This document shows positions 57,103-64,000 of a stretch of DNA of 64,000 nucleotides, piece by piece. Numbering within the stretch: the stretch's first letter is position 1; each line of letters opens with the position of its first letter. A program made the position numbers and the translations under genes. Origin of the DNA: Herbaspirillum sp. alder98 (GTDB taxonomy: Bacteria > Pseudomonadota > Gammaproteobacteria > Burkholderiales > Burkholderiaceae_D); NCBI RefSeq assembly GCF_020179755.1, contig NZ_JAIUCY010000001.1, forward strand, positions 806,001 to 870,000, written 5' to 3'. The notes below the pieces were generated by a model. That model was not told the DNA's origin, did no database searches, and worked only from the letters and a program-made list of their open reading frames with translations.

Positions 57103-58116
57103 TTACTTGGCGTTGACCAGGGCCACCGTGGTGTCGAGCATGCGGTTCGAGAAACCCCACTCATTGTCGTACCACGACGAAACCTTCACCAGACGGCCGG
57201 AGACCTTGGTCAGGGTAGCGTCGAAGTTGGACGATGCCGGGTTGTGGTTGAAGTCGACCGACACCAGTGGATCGGTGTTGTAGGCCAGGATGCCCTTGAG
57301 CGGACCCGATTCCGATGCGGCCTTCAGGATCTCGTTGACTTCATCGACCGTGGTGTCGCGCGAAGCGATGAACGACAAGTCGACGATCGACACGTTGATG
57401 GTCGGCACGCGGATGGCGAAACCGTCCAGCTTGCCGTTCAGTTCCGGCAGCACCAGGCCGACGGCGGCGGCAGCGCCGGTCTTGGTCGGGATCATCGATT
57501 GCGTGGCCGAACGGGCGCGACGCAGGTCTTCGTGATAGACGTCGGTCAGGACCTGGTCGTTGGTGTAGGCGTGAATGGTGGTCATCAAGCCGTTTTCGAT
57601 GCCGATCTTGTCGTTCAGCGGCTTCACCAGCGGTGCCAGGCAGTTGGTGGTGCACGATGCGTTCGAGATCACGGTGTCGCTGGACTTGAGCACGCCGTCA
57701 TTGACGCCGAACACAACGGTGGCGTCGACATCCTTGCCGCCCGGTGCCGAGATGATGACTTTCTTGGCGCCGCCCTTGATGTGGGCGCTGGCTTTTTCCT
57801 TGGTGGTGAAGAAGCCGGTGCACTCCAGCACGACGTCCACGCCCAGTTCGCCCCATGGCAATTCGGCCGGATTACGCTGCGCCAGCACCTTGATGCGGTC
57901 GCCATTGACTACGATCGAGTCGCCATCGACCACCACGGTGCCCGGGAACTTGCCGTGGGCAGTGTCATACTGGGTCAGGTGGGCGTTGGTCTTGGGATCG
58001 CCCAAGTCATTGATGGCCACGATCTCGATGTCGTGTTTCTTGCCGCCTTCGTAATGGGCGCGCAGGATATTGCGGCCGATGCGGCCATAACCGTTGATTG
58101 CCACGCGAATCGCCAT
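57103..58116 (-). CDS. gapA: glyceraldehyde-3-phosphate dehydrogenase
   Basis: NAD-dependent glycolytic enzyme of 337 residues. [19 protein letters not shown] is the dinucleotide-binding start and [17 protein letters not shown] carries the active-site Cys (about 158). [41 protein letters not shown] and [15 protein letters not shown] complete the family. AAGGAG lies 7 bases before the ATG, a very strong site. It follows tkt and a GNAT gene on the same strand, joining pentose phosphate and lower glycolysis in one cluster. It could be classed as gap of the cbb/pgk type operon, since pgk and pyk may be elsewhere. Confidence 0.97.
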   Translation of the reverse strand: MAIRVAINGYGRIGRNILRAHYEGGKKHDIEIVAINDLGDPKTNAHLTQYDTAHGKFPGTVVVDGDSIVVNGDRIKVLAQRNPAELPWGELGVDVVLECTGFFTTKEKASAHIKGGAKKVIISAPGGKDVDATVVFGVNDGVLKSSDTVISNASCTTNCLAPLVKPLNDKIGIENGLMTTIHAYTNDQVLTDVYHEDLRRARSATQSMIPTKTGAAAAVGLVLPELNGKLDGFAIRVPTINVSIVDLSFIASRDTTVDEVNEILKAASESGPLKGILAYNTDPLVSVDFNHNPASSNFDATLTKVSGRLVKVSSWYDNEWGFSNRMLDTTVALVNAK

Positions 58117-58188
58117 GCTGTTCTCCTTAAGGTATAAAAAAAATCAATGCAAATCGGTCCGGCCCCGGGCTTTGTTGTTCTTGACGCC

Positions 58189-58734
58189 TCAGGCCTTGAT
58201 CTGGCGCCAGACGAAACCGACTTCGTCGATCTCGCTGCCGTCGTCCCACGTGAATGTCTGTTCGTAGAGCTGTTCGGCGCCCAATGCGCCGAAAAATTCC
58301 CGCGCGCCTTCGTTCTTGGCCAGCACCCAGGCCATCAACCCGGTGGCGCCGGCGCCAATCAGCGTGGCCGCCACGTTGGCCAGCAATTTCTTGCCCAAGC
58401 CACGACGCTGCTCGTCGGGCAGCACGCAGATGGCGGTCAGTTCGGCGTCGCAGCCGAAGCGGCTGTCGGCCAGCGTCATGCCCGAGGCAAAACCGATGAT
58501 CTCGCCATCGGCCTCGGCCACGTAGGTGCAGGCCGCGTCGGACGACGCGCCCAGCACCTGCTGCCACAACTTGACGCTTTGCTCGGGCTGCAGGCTATCG
58601 AGATAGCTGTCAGGCACCAGGCCACGATAGCTGGCGCGCCAGCTATCGATGCGCACGCCGGCAATCGACGCGGCGTCGCCGATCCGGGCGCGACGAATCG
58701 TGATCTGCTCTGCTGCCAGGTCTTGTGAAGTCAT
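58189..58734 (-). CDS. GNAT family N-acetyltransferase
   Basis: A 181-residue acetyltransferase. IRRARIGDAASIAGVRIDSWRASYRGLVPDSYLDSL is the start typical of the small-molecule GNAT group, and ELTAICVLPDEQRRGLGKKLLANVAATL contains the acetyl-CoA loop RRGLGK (about 115-120). The acceptor is unknown; protein or polyamine targets are both possible. It begins 9 bases after the tkt stop (an in-frame GTG is at 58740) and ends 72 bases before gap, so it is embedded in the tkt-gap transcript. Confidence 0.88.
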   Translation of the reverse strand: MTSQDLAAEQITIRRARIGDAASIAGVRIDSWRASYRGLVPDSYLDSLQPEQSVKLWQQVLGASSDAACTYVAEADGEIIGFASGMTLADSRFGCDAELTAICVLPDEQRRGLGKKLLANVAATLIGAGATGLMAWVLAKNEGAREFFGALGAEQLYEQTFTWDDGSEIDEVGFVWRQIKA

Positions 58735-58743
58735 CGCCACTGA

Positions 58744-60738
58744 TCAGGCCAGGACTTCTTTGGCCTTGGCCACGACGTTCTCGACGGTCAGGCCGAAGTG
58801 CTTGAACAGCACATTGGCCGGCGCCGATTCGCCAAAGGTGTCGATCCCGACCACGGCGCCGTCCAGGCCCACGTACTTGTACCAGAACGCGCTCACGCCG
58901 GCTTCGATCGCCACACGCGGCACGCCACGGGTCAACACGCTGGCCTGGTAGGCACGATCCTGGCGATCGAACACATCGGTCGACGGCATCGACACCACGC
59001 GCACTGCAATGCCTTCGGCGCTCAACGCGTCGGCCGCCTTGACCGCCAGTTCGATTTCGGAACCGGTGGCGATCAGGATCAGCTTGGCATCGGCTGCATC
59101 GCGCAGCACGTAACCACCGCGCGCGATGTCCTTGATCTGGGCATCGTTGCGTGGCTGGAACGGCAGGTTCTGGCGCGAGAAGATCAGCGTGCTCGGACCA
59201 TCATTGCGACGGATCGACTCGGCCCATGCCACCGCCGATTCGGTGGTGTCGCACGGACGCCAGTTATCGAGATTGGGGATCAGGCGCAGGCTGGAGACGT
59301 GCTCCACCGACTGGTGGGTAGGGCCATCTTCGCCCAGGCCGATCGAATCGTGGGTAAACACGAACAGGGCGCGCAACTTCATCAGCGCGGCCATGCGCAG
59401 CGCATTGCGGCTGTAATCCGAGAAGGTCAGGAAGGTCGCGCCGAACGGCAGGTAACCGCCGTGCAGGGCGATACCGTTCATGATCGCGCTCATGCCGAAT
59501 TCGCGCACACCGTAATTGATGTGATTGCCGGCCTGGTCGGCGCGCACCGGAATCGATTCCTTCCAGTTGGTCAGGTTGGAACCGGTCAGGTCGGCCGAAC
59601 CGCCCAGGAACTCGGGCAGCACCGGCGCATAGGCGCCGATGGCATTCTGGCTGGCCTTGCGGGTGGCGATGTTCTCTTGCTTCTCGAGGGTCGAGTTGAT
59701 GAAGGCGGCGACGGTCTGGTCGAATGCAGCAGGCAGCTCGCCCTTGAGGCGGCGCTGCAGTTCTGCCGCTTCGGTCGGGTACTTGGCCGCGTAGGCGTTG
59801 AACAACTCTTGCCAGGCCGCTTCGAAGTCGGCGCCGGTGCCCTTGGCATCCCAGGCGCTGTAGACATCGGCGGGAATTTCGAACGGCGCCGAGCTCCAGC
59901 CCAGGGCTTCGCGCACGGCAGCGATTTCCTTGTCGCCCAACGCGGCGCCGTGCACCTTGTCGGTGCCGGCCAGGTTGGGAGAGCCCTTGCCGATCACGGT
60001 GCGGCAGCAGATCAGGGTCGGCTTGTCCGCCAGGCGCGCCTGGTGGATCGCCGCGCTGACGGCTTCGACGTTGTGGCCGTCGACGCCGCCGATGACGTTC
60101 CAGCCATACGACTCGAAGCGCTTCGGGGTGTCATCCTTGAACCAGCCCTCGACGTGACCGTCGATGGAGATGCCGTTGTCGTCGTACAGCACGATCAGCT
60201 TGGACAGCTTGAGCACGCCGGCCAGCGAACAGGCTTCGTGCGAGATGCCTTCCATCAGGCAACCGTCGCCGACGAAGGCGTAGGTGTGGTGGTCGACCAC
60301 CGCCAGGTCGGGCTTGTTGAATTCGGCGGCCAGCAGCTTTTCGGCCAGCGCCATGCCCACGGCATTGGTCAGGCCCTGGCCCAGCGGGCCGGTGGTGGTC
60401 TCGACGCCCGGCGTGATATGGACTTCGGGGTGGCCGGCGGTCTTCGAATGCAGCTGGCGGAAGGCCTTGATGTCATCCATCGACAGGTCGTAGCCGGTCA
60501 GGTGCAGCAACGCGTATTGCAGCATCGAGCCGTGGCCGTTGGACAGCACGAAGCGATCGCGGTTGGCCCATTGCGGGTTGGCCGGGTTGTGGCGATAGTG
60601 CTTGGCCCACAAGGCCACGGCGATTTCTGCCATCCCCATCGGCATGCCCGGGTGTCCAGAATTAGCTTTTTGTACAGCGTCCATCGCCAGCGCGCGGATC
60701 GCGTTGGCCATCTTGTCGGTGGGGAGAGTGGAGATCAT
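58744..60738 (-). CDS. tkt: transketolase
   Basis: Thiamine-diphosphate enzyme of the pentose phosphate pathway transferring two-carbon units between sugar phosphates. It has 664 residues, normal length. [36 protein letters not shown] (about 9-44) is the conserved start. [38 protein letters not shown] (about 151-188) is the cofactor motif. [33 protein letters not shown] is the transketolase signature 2. The Shine-Dalgarno is weak at 60738. It leads the tkt-GNAT-gap cluster. Confidence 0.97.
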   Translation of the reverse strand: MISTLPTDKMANAIRALAMDAVQKANSGHPGMPMGMAEIAVALWAKHYRHNPANPQWANRDRFVLSNGHGSMLQYALLHLTGYDLSMDDIKAFRQLHSKTAGHPEVHITPGVETTTGPLGQGLTNAVGMALAEKLLAAEFNKPDLAVVDHHTYAFVGDGCLMEGISHEACSLAGVLKLSKLIVLYDDNGISIDGHVEGWFKDDTPKRFESYGWNVIGGVDGHNVEAVSAAIHQARLADKPTLICCRTVIGKGSPNLAGTDKVHGAALGDKEIAAVREALGWSSAPFEIPADVYSAWDAKGTGADFEAAWQELFNAYAAKYPTEAAELQRRLKGELPAAFDQTVAAFINSTLEKQENIATRKASQNAIGAYAPVLPEFLGGSADLTGSNLTNWKESIPVRADQAGNHINYGVREFGMSAIMNGIALHGGYLPFGATFLTFSDYSRNALRMAALMKLRALFVFTHDSIGLGEDGPTHQSVEHVSSLRLIPNLDNWRPCDTTESAVAWAESIRRNDGPSTLIFSRQNLPFQPRNDAQIKDIARGGYVLRDAADAKLILIATGSEIELAVKAADALSAEGIAVRVVSMPSTDVFDRQDRAYQASVLTRGVPRVAIEAGVSAFWYKYVGLDGAVVGIDTFGESAPANVLFKHFGLTVENVVAKAKEVLA

Positions 60739-60958
60739 GTCGGTGTCAAAGAGTTGCTGGGTACGCCCGCAGGCGTCAAAACCTGGTACGAGGAGCCTAG
60801 CGCACAGCTAAGGCTGGCTCCGGTGCTGCAATCGGCCCCGTTTCCCGGGGTCGCGCGGGCCTGTATTTTAACAGAGTGCGCCGCGCTTCATTCACTTACA
60901 CCGGCCAGCCGGGCATGCGAGGCATTAGAATTCAGGGTCACCATCAGGATCGCCTGCC

Positions 60959-61684
60959 ATGCCCCGCTTCTTCTGCCCCCAGCCGCTCGCCATCGGCGCC
61001 ACCGTCTCGCTGCCCGAACACGTCGCGCATCACGTCCACGTACTGCGCCTGCAACCGGGAGACCATATTACCCTGTTCAATGGCGAGGGCGGCGAACATG
61101 TTGCCACTTTGACCACTATCGAGAAGCGGCGCGCCCAGGCTGAGGTCAAGACCTTCTCCCCGCGCGAGGCGGAACTGCCTTACGCACTGGCGCTGGCGCA
61201 GGCCTTGCCGGAGGGCAGCAAGATGGAATGGATCATCGAGAAGGCGGTCGAGCTGGGCGTGACCGCCATCCAGCCGCTGGCGGCGCAGCGCTGCGTGGTG
61301 CGCCTGTCGGGCGAGCGTGCCGAAAAGAAACAGGCCCATTGGGATGGCATCGTGCAAGCCGCCGCCGAGCAGAGTGGCCGCAACCGGCTGCCGCACCTGG
61401 CGCCGCTGGCCGATTTCAGGCGCTGGATCGGCCAGAGCGACCTGCACCACCGCATCCTGCTCTCGCCGCGTGGCGAGCAACCGCTGTCGGGCTGGGCGCG
61501 TCATCATCCGCCGCAGGCAGTCACCCTGCTCATCGGCCCCGAAGGCGGCTTCAGCGAAGAGGAAGAGCAACTTGCCTGCGCGCAAGGCGCGCTGATGCTA
61601 TCGATGGGCCCGCGCGTGCTGCGCACCGAAACTGCCGGGCTGGCGGCGCTGGCGGCGCTCAATGCGATCTGGGGCGAGATGTAA
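60959..61684 (+). CDS. rsmE: 16S rRNA (uracil(1498)-N(3))-methyltransferase
   Basis: SPOUT-fold methyltransferase of 241 residues that modifies U1498 of 16S rRNA in the 30S subunit. The N-terminal PUA-like part (MPRFFCPQPLAIGATVSLPEHVAHHVHVLRLQPGDHITLFNGEGGE) is followed by the knot with IIEKAVELGVTAIQPLAAQRCVVR and the SAM-binding LLIGPEGGFSEEEEQLA (about 191-207), then MLSMGPRVLRTETAGLAALAALNAIWG. A -10-like TAGAAT lies just upstream. No clear terminator follows before the next gene's control region. Confidence 0.95.
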   Translation: MPRFFCPQPLAIGATVSLPEHVAHHVHVLRLQPGDHITLFNGEGGEHVATLTTIEKRRAQAEVKTFSPREAELPYALALAQALPEGSKMEWIIEKAVELGVTAIQPLAAQRCVVRLSGERAEKKQAHWDGIVQAAAEQSGRNRLPHLAPLADFRRWIGQSDLHHRILLSPRGEQPLSGWARHHPPQAVTLLIGPEGGFSEEEEQLACAQGALMLSMGPRVLRTETAGLAALAALNAIWGEM

Positions 61685-61742
61685 GCCGCTTGCCTGCTTA
61701 TATATAGATAGTGAGCGCAACTGCCCCGCTGGCGTGCCTGGA

Positions 61743-61759
61743 TGCGCCAAGCCTGCGCA
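61743..61759. promoter_or_regulatory. possible NtrC-type enhancer site
   Basis: TGCGCCAAGCCTGCGCA is an inverted repeat with TGCGC/GCGCA arms, about 120 bases upstream of the sigma-54 promoter. The left half resembles the NtrC half-site TGCACC and the right half is poor, so this is weak. Confidence 0.25.
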
Positions 61760-61876
61760 CGCTGCCCCGTTTTGTCTCGCCCAACGCGCTCACCCGCAAC
61801 ATTCCCGCGCTACAACATCGACCGGAAACTCCCTTCCCAAGCGGATTTCACCGCTGAAACAAGAATTTTAAGCTGC

Positions 61877-61892
61877 TGGCACGCTCCCTGCT
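61877..61892 (+). promoter_or_regulatory. sigma-54 promoter upstream of allophanate hydrolase
   Basis: TGGCACG-CTCC-CTGCT matches TGGCACG-N4-TTGCW with a single mismatch; the GG (61878-61879) and GC (61890-61891) are exactly 10 bases apart. Transcription would start near 61903, 30 bases before the ATG. Confidence 0.75.
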
Positions 61893-61893
61893 T

Positions 61894-61927
61894 TGAATAT
61901 ATTCATTCTTGTATTCAAGATTGAATA
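61894..61927. promoter_or_regulatory. tandem palindromes at the start of the allophanate hydrolase transcript
   Basis: TGAATATATTCA (61894-61905) is a perfect 12-base palindrome. TATTCAA-GA-TTGAATA (61912-61927) has perfect 7-base arms. They share TATTCA half-sites and cover the predicted start site and leader, a typical place for a repressor. Confidence 0.6.
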
Positions 61928-61932
61928 TAACC

Positions 61933-63759
61933 ATGCCAGCTCATTCTTCCGTTATCCCCGAGGTCCTTGCGGCCCCTACTTCCATCGGCGCCCTGCTTGC
62001 CGCTTATCGCGATGGCAGCCTGACGCCAGGCAAATTGATCGGCGATCTGCTGACCCGCATCGACAGCGCCGCGCGCGACGAGGTATGGATCAGCCGCGTG
62101 CCGGCCAAGCAGCTGCGACAGCAGGCGGCGGCGCTCGACCTGATGTTGCAGATCAAGGGCGCGGCGGTATTCGACAGCATGCCGCTGTTCGGCGTGCCGT
62201 TCGCCGTCAAGGACAACATCGACGTGGCCGACATGGCCACCACCGCTGGCTGTCCAGAATACGCGCGGGTGGCCGCCAGCAACGCCACCGTGGTCACCCG
62301 CCTGCAACAGGCCGGCGCGCTGCTGGTCGGCAAGACCAACCTGGACCAGTTCGCCACCGGGCTGGTCGGGGTGCGTTCGCCTTATGGGGCGGTGCGCAAT
62401 ACCTTCAAGCCCGAGTACGTCTCGGGCGGCTCCAGTTCGGGCTCGGCGGTAGCGGTCGGACTGGGCCAGGTGCTGTTCTCGCTGGGCACCGACACCGCCG
62501 GCTCGGGCCGCGTGCCGGCCGCCTTTAATAACCTGGTGGGCCTCAAGCCCAGTCGCGGCCTGATCAGCAACCACGGCCTGGTGCCGGCATGCCGCACGCT
62601 GGATTGCATCTCGATCTTCGCCCACGATGTGGGCAGCGCCTGGCAGGTGTTGCGCAGCGCCGCCGGCTTCGATGCCGCCGATCCGTATTCGCGCGCGTTG
62701 CCGATGGCGGGCGTAAAGCGACGCGGCTATCGGGTGGCGGTGCCGCAGCAGCCGGAGTTCTACGGCGACGTCATCGCCCAGGAAGCCTATGAGCGCACGC
62801 TGGCGCAGATCACGGCGCTGCCCGGCGTCACCGTCACGGGCATTGCCTTCGATGTCTTCACCGATGCCGCGCAGATGCTGTACCAGGGGCCGTGGGTCGG
62901 CGAACGCCGCGCGGTGCTGGGCGATTTCTTCATCGAACACAACCAGGCGGTGCACCCGGTGGTGCGCCAGATCACGGCCCAGGCCGAGAACTACGACGCC
63001 GTCGACGCCTTCAACGCCCAATACCACCTGGCCGAGCTGCGGCGCGAAGCCGAGACCCTGCTGGCCGACAGCGATTTGCTGCTGGTGCCGACCACCACCA
63101 CCTTCCCCACCATCGCCGAAGTCGAAGCCGACCCGATCGTGCGCAATTCGCAACTCGGTTACTACACCAACTTCGTCAACCTGATGGACATGGCGGCGCT
63201 GGCGATCCCCGGCCTCTGGCGGCGCGACGGCTTGCCGGCCGGCGTCACGCTGATCGGCCCGGCCGGCAGCGACCAGATGCTGGCCGAAGCCGGCGCCCGC
63301 TTCCAGCAGGCCTTGGGCGGCGCCAGCCAGGCCGACGCCATCGCCACCGCCCCGCTGCCGGCCAGCGAAGCCAGCATCGCCGTGTGCGTGGTCGGTGCAC
63401 ACCTGAGCGGGCAACCACTGAATTGGCAACTGCTGGAAGCCGGCGCGCATCGGGTGGCCGTCACCACCACCGCGCCCAGATACCGGCTGTACGCCCTGCC
63501 CGGCACCACGCCCCCAAAACCAGGCCTGGCGCGCACCGCCACCGAAGGCGCCGCCATCGCGGTGGAGGTGTGGCAGATGCCGCTACGCCAGTTTGGCGGC
63601 TTCGTCGCCGCCATTGCCGCCCCGCTCGGCATCGGCACCGTCGAGCTGGCCGATGGCAGCGCCGTCAAGGGCTTCATCTGCGAACCGGCCGGCCTCGACG
63701 GCGCCACCGACATTACCCACCACGGCGCCTGGGTGACCTACCTGGCCAGCCTCGCCTGA
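61933..63759 (+). CDS. atzF: allophanate hydrolase
   Basis: Splits allophanate (urea-1-carboxylate) to ammonia and CO2, the last step of urea amidolyase, cyanuric acid or carboxyguanidine routes. It has 608 residues. The amidase-signature domain has Lys93 (FAVKDNID), the GGSSSGS block at 165-171 with the cis-Ser, and the nucleophile Ser191 in DTAGSGR. The C-terminal domain (about 460-608) is the AtzF-type second domain (VCVVGAHLSGQPLNWQLLEAGAHRV), ending GAWVTYLASLA. I chose the ATG at 61933. It is preceded by a sigma-54 promoter and two palindromes. The following gene encodes an ABC substrate-binding protein, so uptake of a nitrogen compound is inferred. Confidence 0.94.
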   Translation: MPAHSSVIPEVLAAPTSIGALLAAYRDGSLTPGKLIGDLLTRIDSAARDEVWISRVPAKQLRQQAAALDLMLQIKGAAVFDSMPLFGVPFAVKDNIDVADMATTAGCPEYARVAASNATVVTRLQQAGALLVGKTNLDQFATGLVGVRSPYGAVRNTFKPEYVSGGSSSGSAVAVGLGQVLFSLGTDTAGSGRVPAAFNNLVGLKPSRGLISNHGLVPACRTLDCISIFAHDVGSAWQVLRSAAGFDAADPYSRALPMAGVKRRGYRVAVPQQPEFYGDVIAQEAYERTLAQITALPGVTVTGIAFDVFTDAAQMLYQGPWVGERRAVLGDFFIEHNQAVHPVVRQITAQAENYDAVDAFNAQYHLAELRREAETLLADSDLLLVPTTTTFPTIAEVEADPIVRNSQLGYYTNFVNLMDMAALAIPGLWRRDGLPAGVTLIGPAGSDQMLAEAGARFQQALGGASQADAIATAPLPASEASIAVCVVGAHLSGQPLNWQLLEAGAHRVAVTTTAPRYRLYALPGTTPPKPGLARTATEGAAIAVEVWQMPLRQFGGFVAAIAAPLGIGTVELADGSAVKGFICEPAGLDGATDITHHGAWVTYLASLA

Positions 63760-63793
63760 TTCGATTTTCTGCCATCTCACCACGGAGCCTGCA

Positions 63794-64000
63794 ATGAAAA
63801 AGAACCCATCGCAACCCAACCAGCCGCGTCGCCAGTTCATCGCCGGCGCCGGCGCGCTCGCAGCCAGTGCGCTGCTGGCCGGTGCGCCGGCCATCGTGCG
63901 GGCGCAGAGCGTGCCGATCCGCATCGGTTATTGGCCGGTCGCGGCCGGCCTGCCCTTCTACGCAGCAGTGGAAGCCGGGTATTTCAAGCAGGCCGGACTG
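63794..64000 (+). CDS. ABC transporter substrate-binding protein (5' part; runs off the right edge)
   Basis: Only the first 69 residues are visible. The N-terminus has a twin-arginine type signal (RRQFIAGAGALAASALLAG, about 13-31) with a likely cleavage after VRA, then SVPIRIGYWPVAAGLPFYAAVEAGYFKQAGL, the opening typical of the SsuA/NMT1-like family that binds sulfonates, nitrate, thiamine precursors or guanidine-type nitrogen compounds. GGAG lies 5 bases before the ATG. It starts 34 bases after atzF, so the transporter is likely co-expressed and imports a compound whose breakdown yields allophanate. Confidence 0.85.
   Translation, partial: MKKNPSQPNQPRRQFIAGAGALAASALLAGAPAIVRAQSVPIRIGYWPVAAGLPFYAAVEAGYFKQAGL

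Noticed and set aside
61743-61759. Firm NtrC binding site
   Set aside because: Only one half-site resembles the NtrC box; kept only as a low-confidence feature.

Overview
The window looks like a piece of chromosome from a GC-rich betaproteobacterium of the Burkholderiales, most like Oxalobacteraceae (a Herbaspirillum-type genome). The basis is family-level resemblance: an AceE-type pyruvate dehydrogenase, E. coli-type gshA, the block orn / M48 peptidase / pterin dehydratase / rsgA, the block yhdP / nitrilase / tldD, and argF-argG-ppnP. No ribosomal RNA, tRNA, insertion sequence, prophage or CRISPR array was recognised. Nearly all of it is dense, ordinary core genome. The long open frames lying opposite real genes are high-GC shadows and were left out.

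Layout. 1-8.1 kb: 5' part of aceE (-), gshA (-), then folD, oligopeptidase prlC, holC and a small gene (+). 8.2-14.5 kb: single genes on + for D-amino acid dehydrogenase, an LpxO-like lipid A hydroxylase, a diguanylate cyclase, a MarR-acetyltransferase fusion and a periplasmic asparaginase. 14.7-19.1 kb: a small orphan gene, a secreted Gly/Thr-rich protein (-), and a catalase-like plus YdeP-like molybdopterin oxidoreductase pair (-). 19.4-22.5 kb: a translationally coupled four-gene operon (acyl-CoA dehydrogenase-like, PIG-L deacetylase, NodS-like methyltransferase, family 2 glycosyltransferase) that looks like a small uncharacterised glycoconjugate or natural product pathway. 22.6-31.5 kb: BrkB-like membrane protein, aldehyde dehydrogenase, and srkA-tag-ftsK (-), with a YecA/UPF0149 gene opposite. 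31.5-39.4 kb: MFS exporter and AraC regulator, orn, the M48-phhB-rsgA operon, and a TonB receptor. 39.7-45.4 kb: argF-argG-ppnP, murB, yajQ and aroG. 45.6-55.3 kb: yhdP-nit-tldD (-) and glnE. 55.5-64 kb: a methyltransferase, an Arg/Ser-rich lipoprotein, tkt-GNAT-gap (-), rsmE, allophanate hydrolase, and the start of an ABC substrate-binding protein.

The most informative signals lie between genes. Upstream of aroG (DAHP synthase) there is a complete candidate transcription attenuator: a 27-codon leader peptide with seven consecutive Tyr/Phe codons, a Rho-independent terminator, and a competing antiterminator pairing. Upstream of allophanate hydrolase there is a near-consensus sigma-54 promoter (GG-N10-GC) followed by two tandem palindromes, which suggests nitrogen control. 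A dispersed REP-like hairpin family occurs in three intergenic spots. Palindromic operator candidates precede aceE, dadA, the marR-gnat gene and the TonB receptor.

Functionally the window joins central carbon metabolism (aceE, tkt, gap), amino acid and nitrogen metabolism (dadA, asparaginase, argF, argG, aroG, glnE, allophanate hydrolase), envelope (lpxO, murB, yhdP, TonB receptor) and DNA maintenance (holC, ftsK, tag). Everything was read by eye: functions rest on recognisable motifs and family resemblance, and no database search was run.
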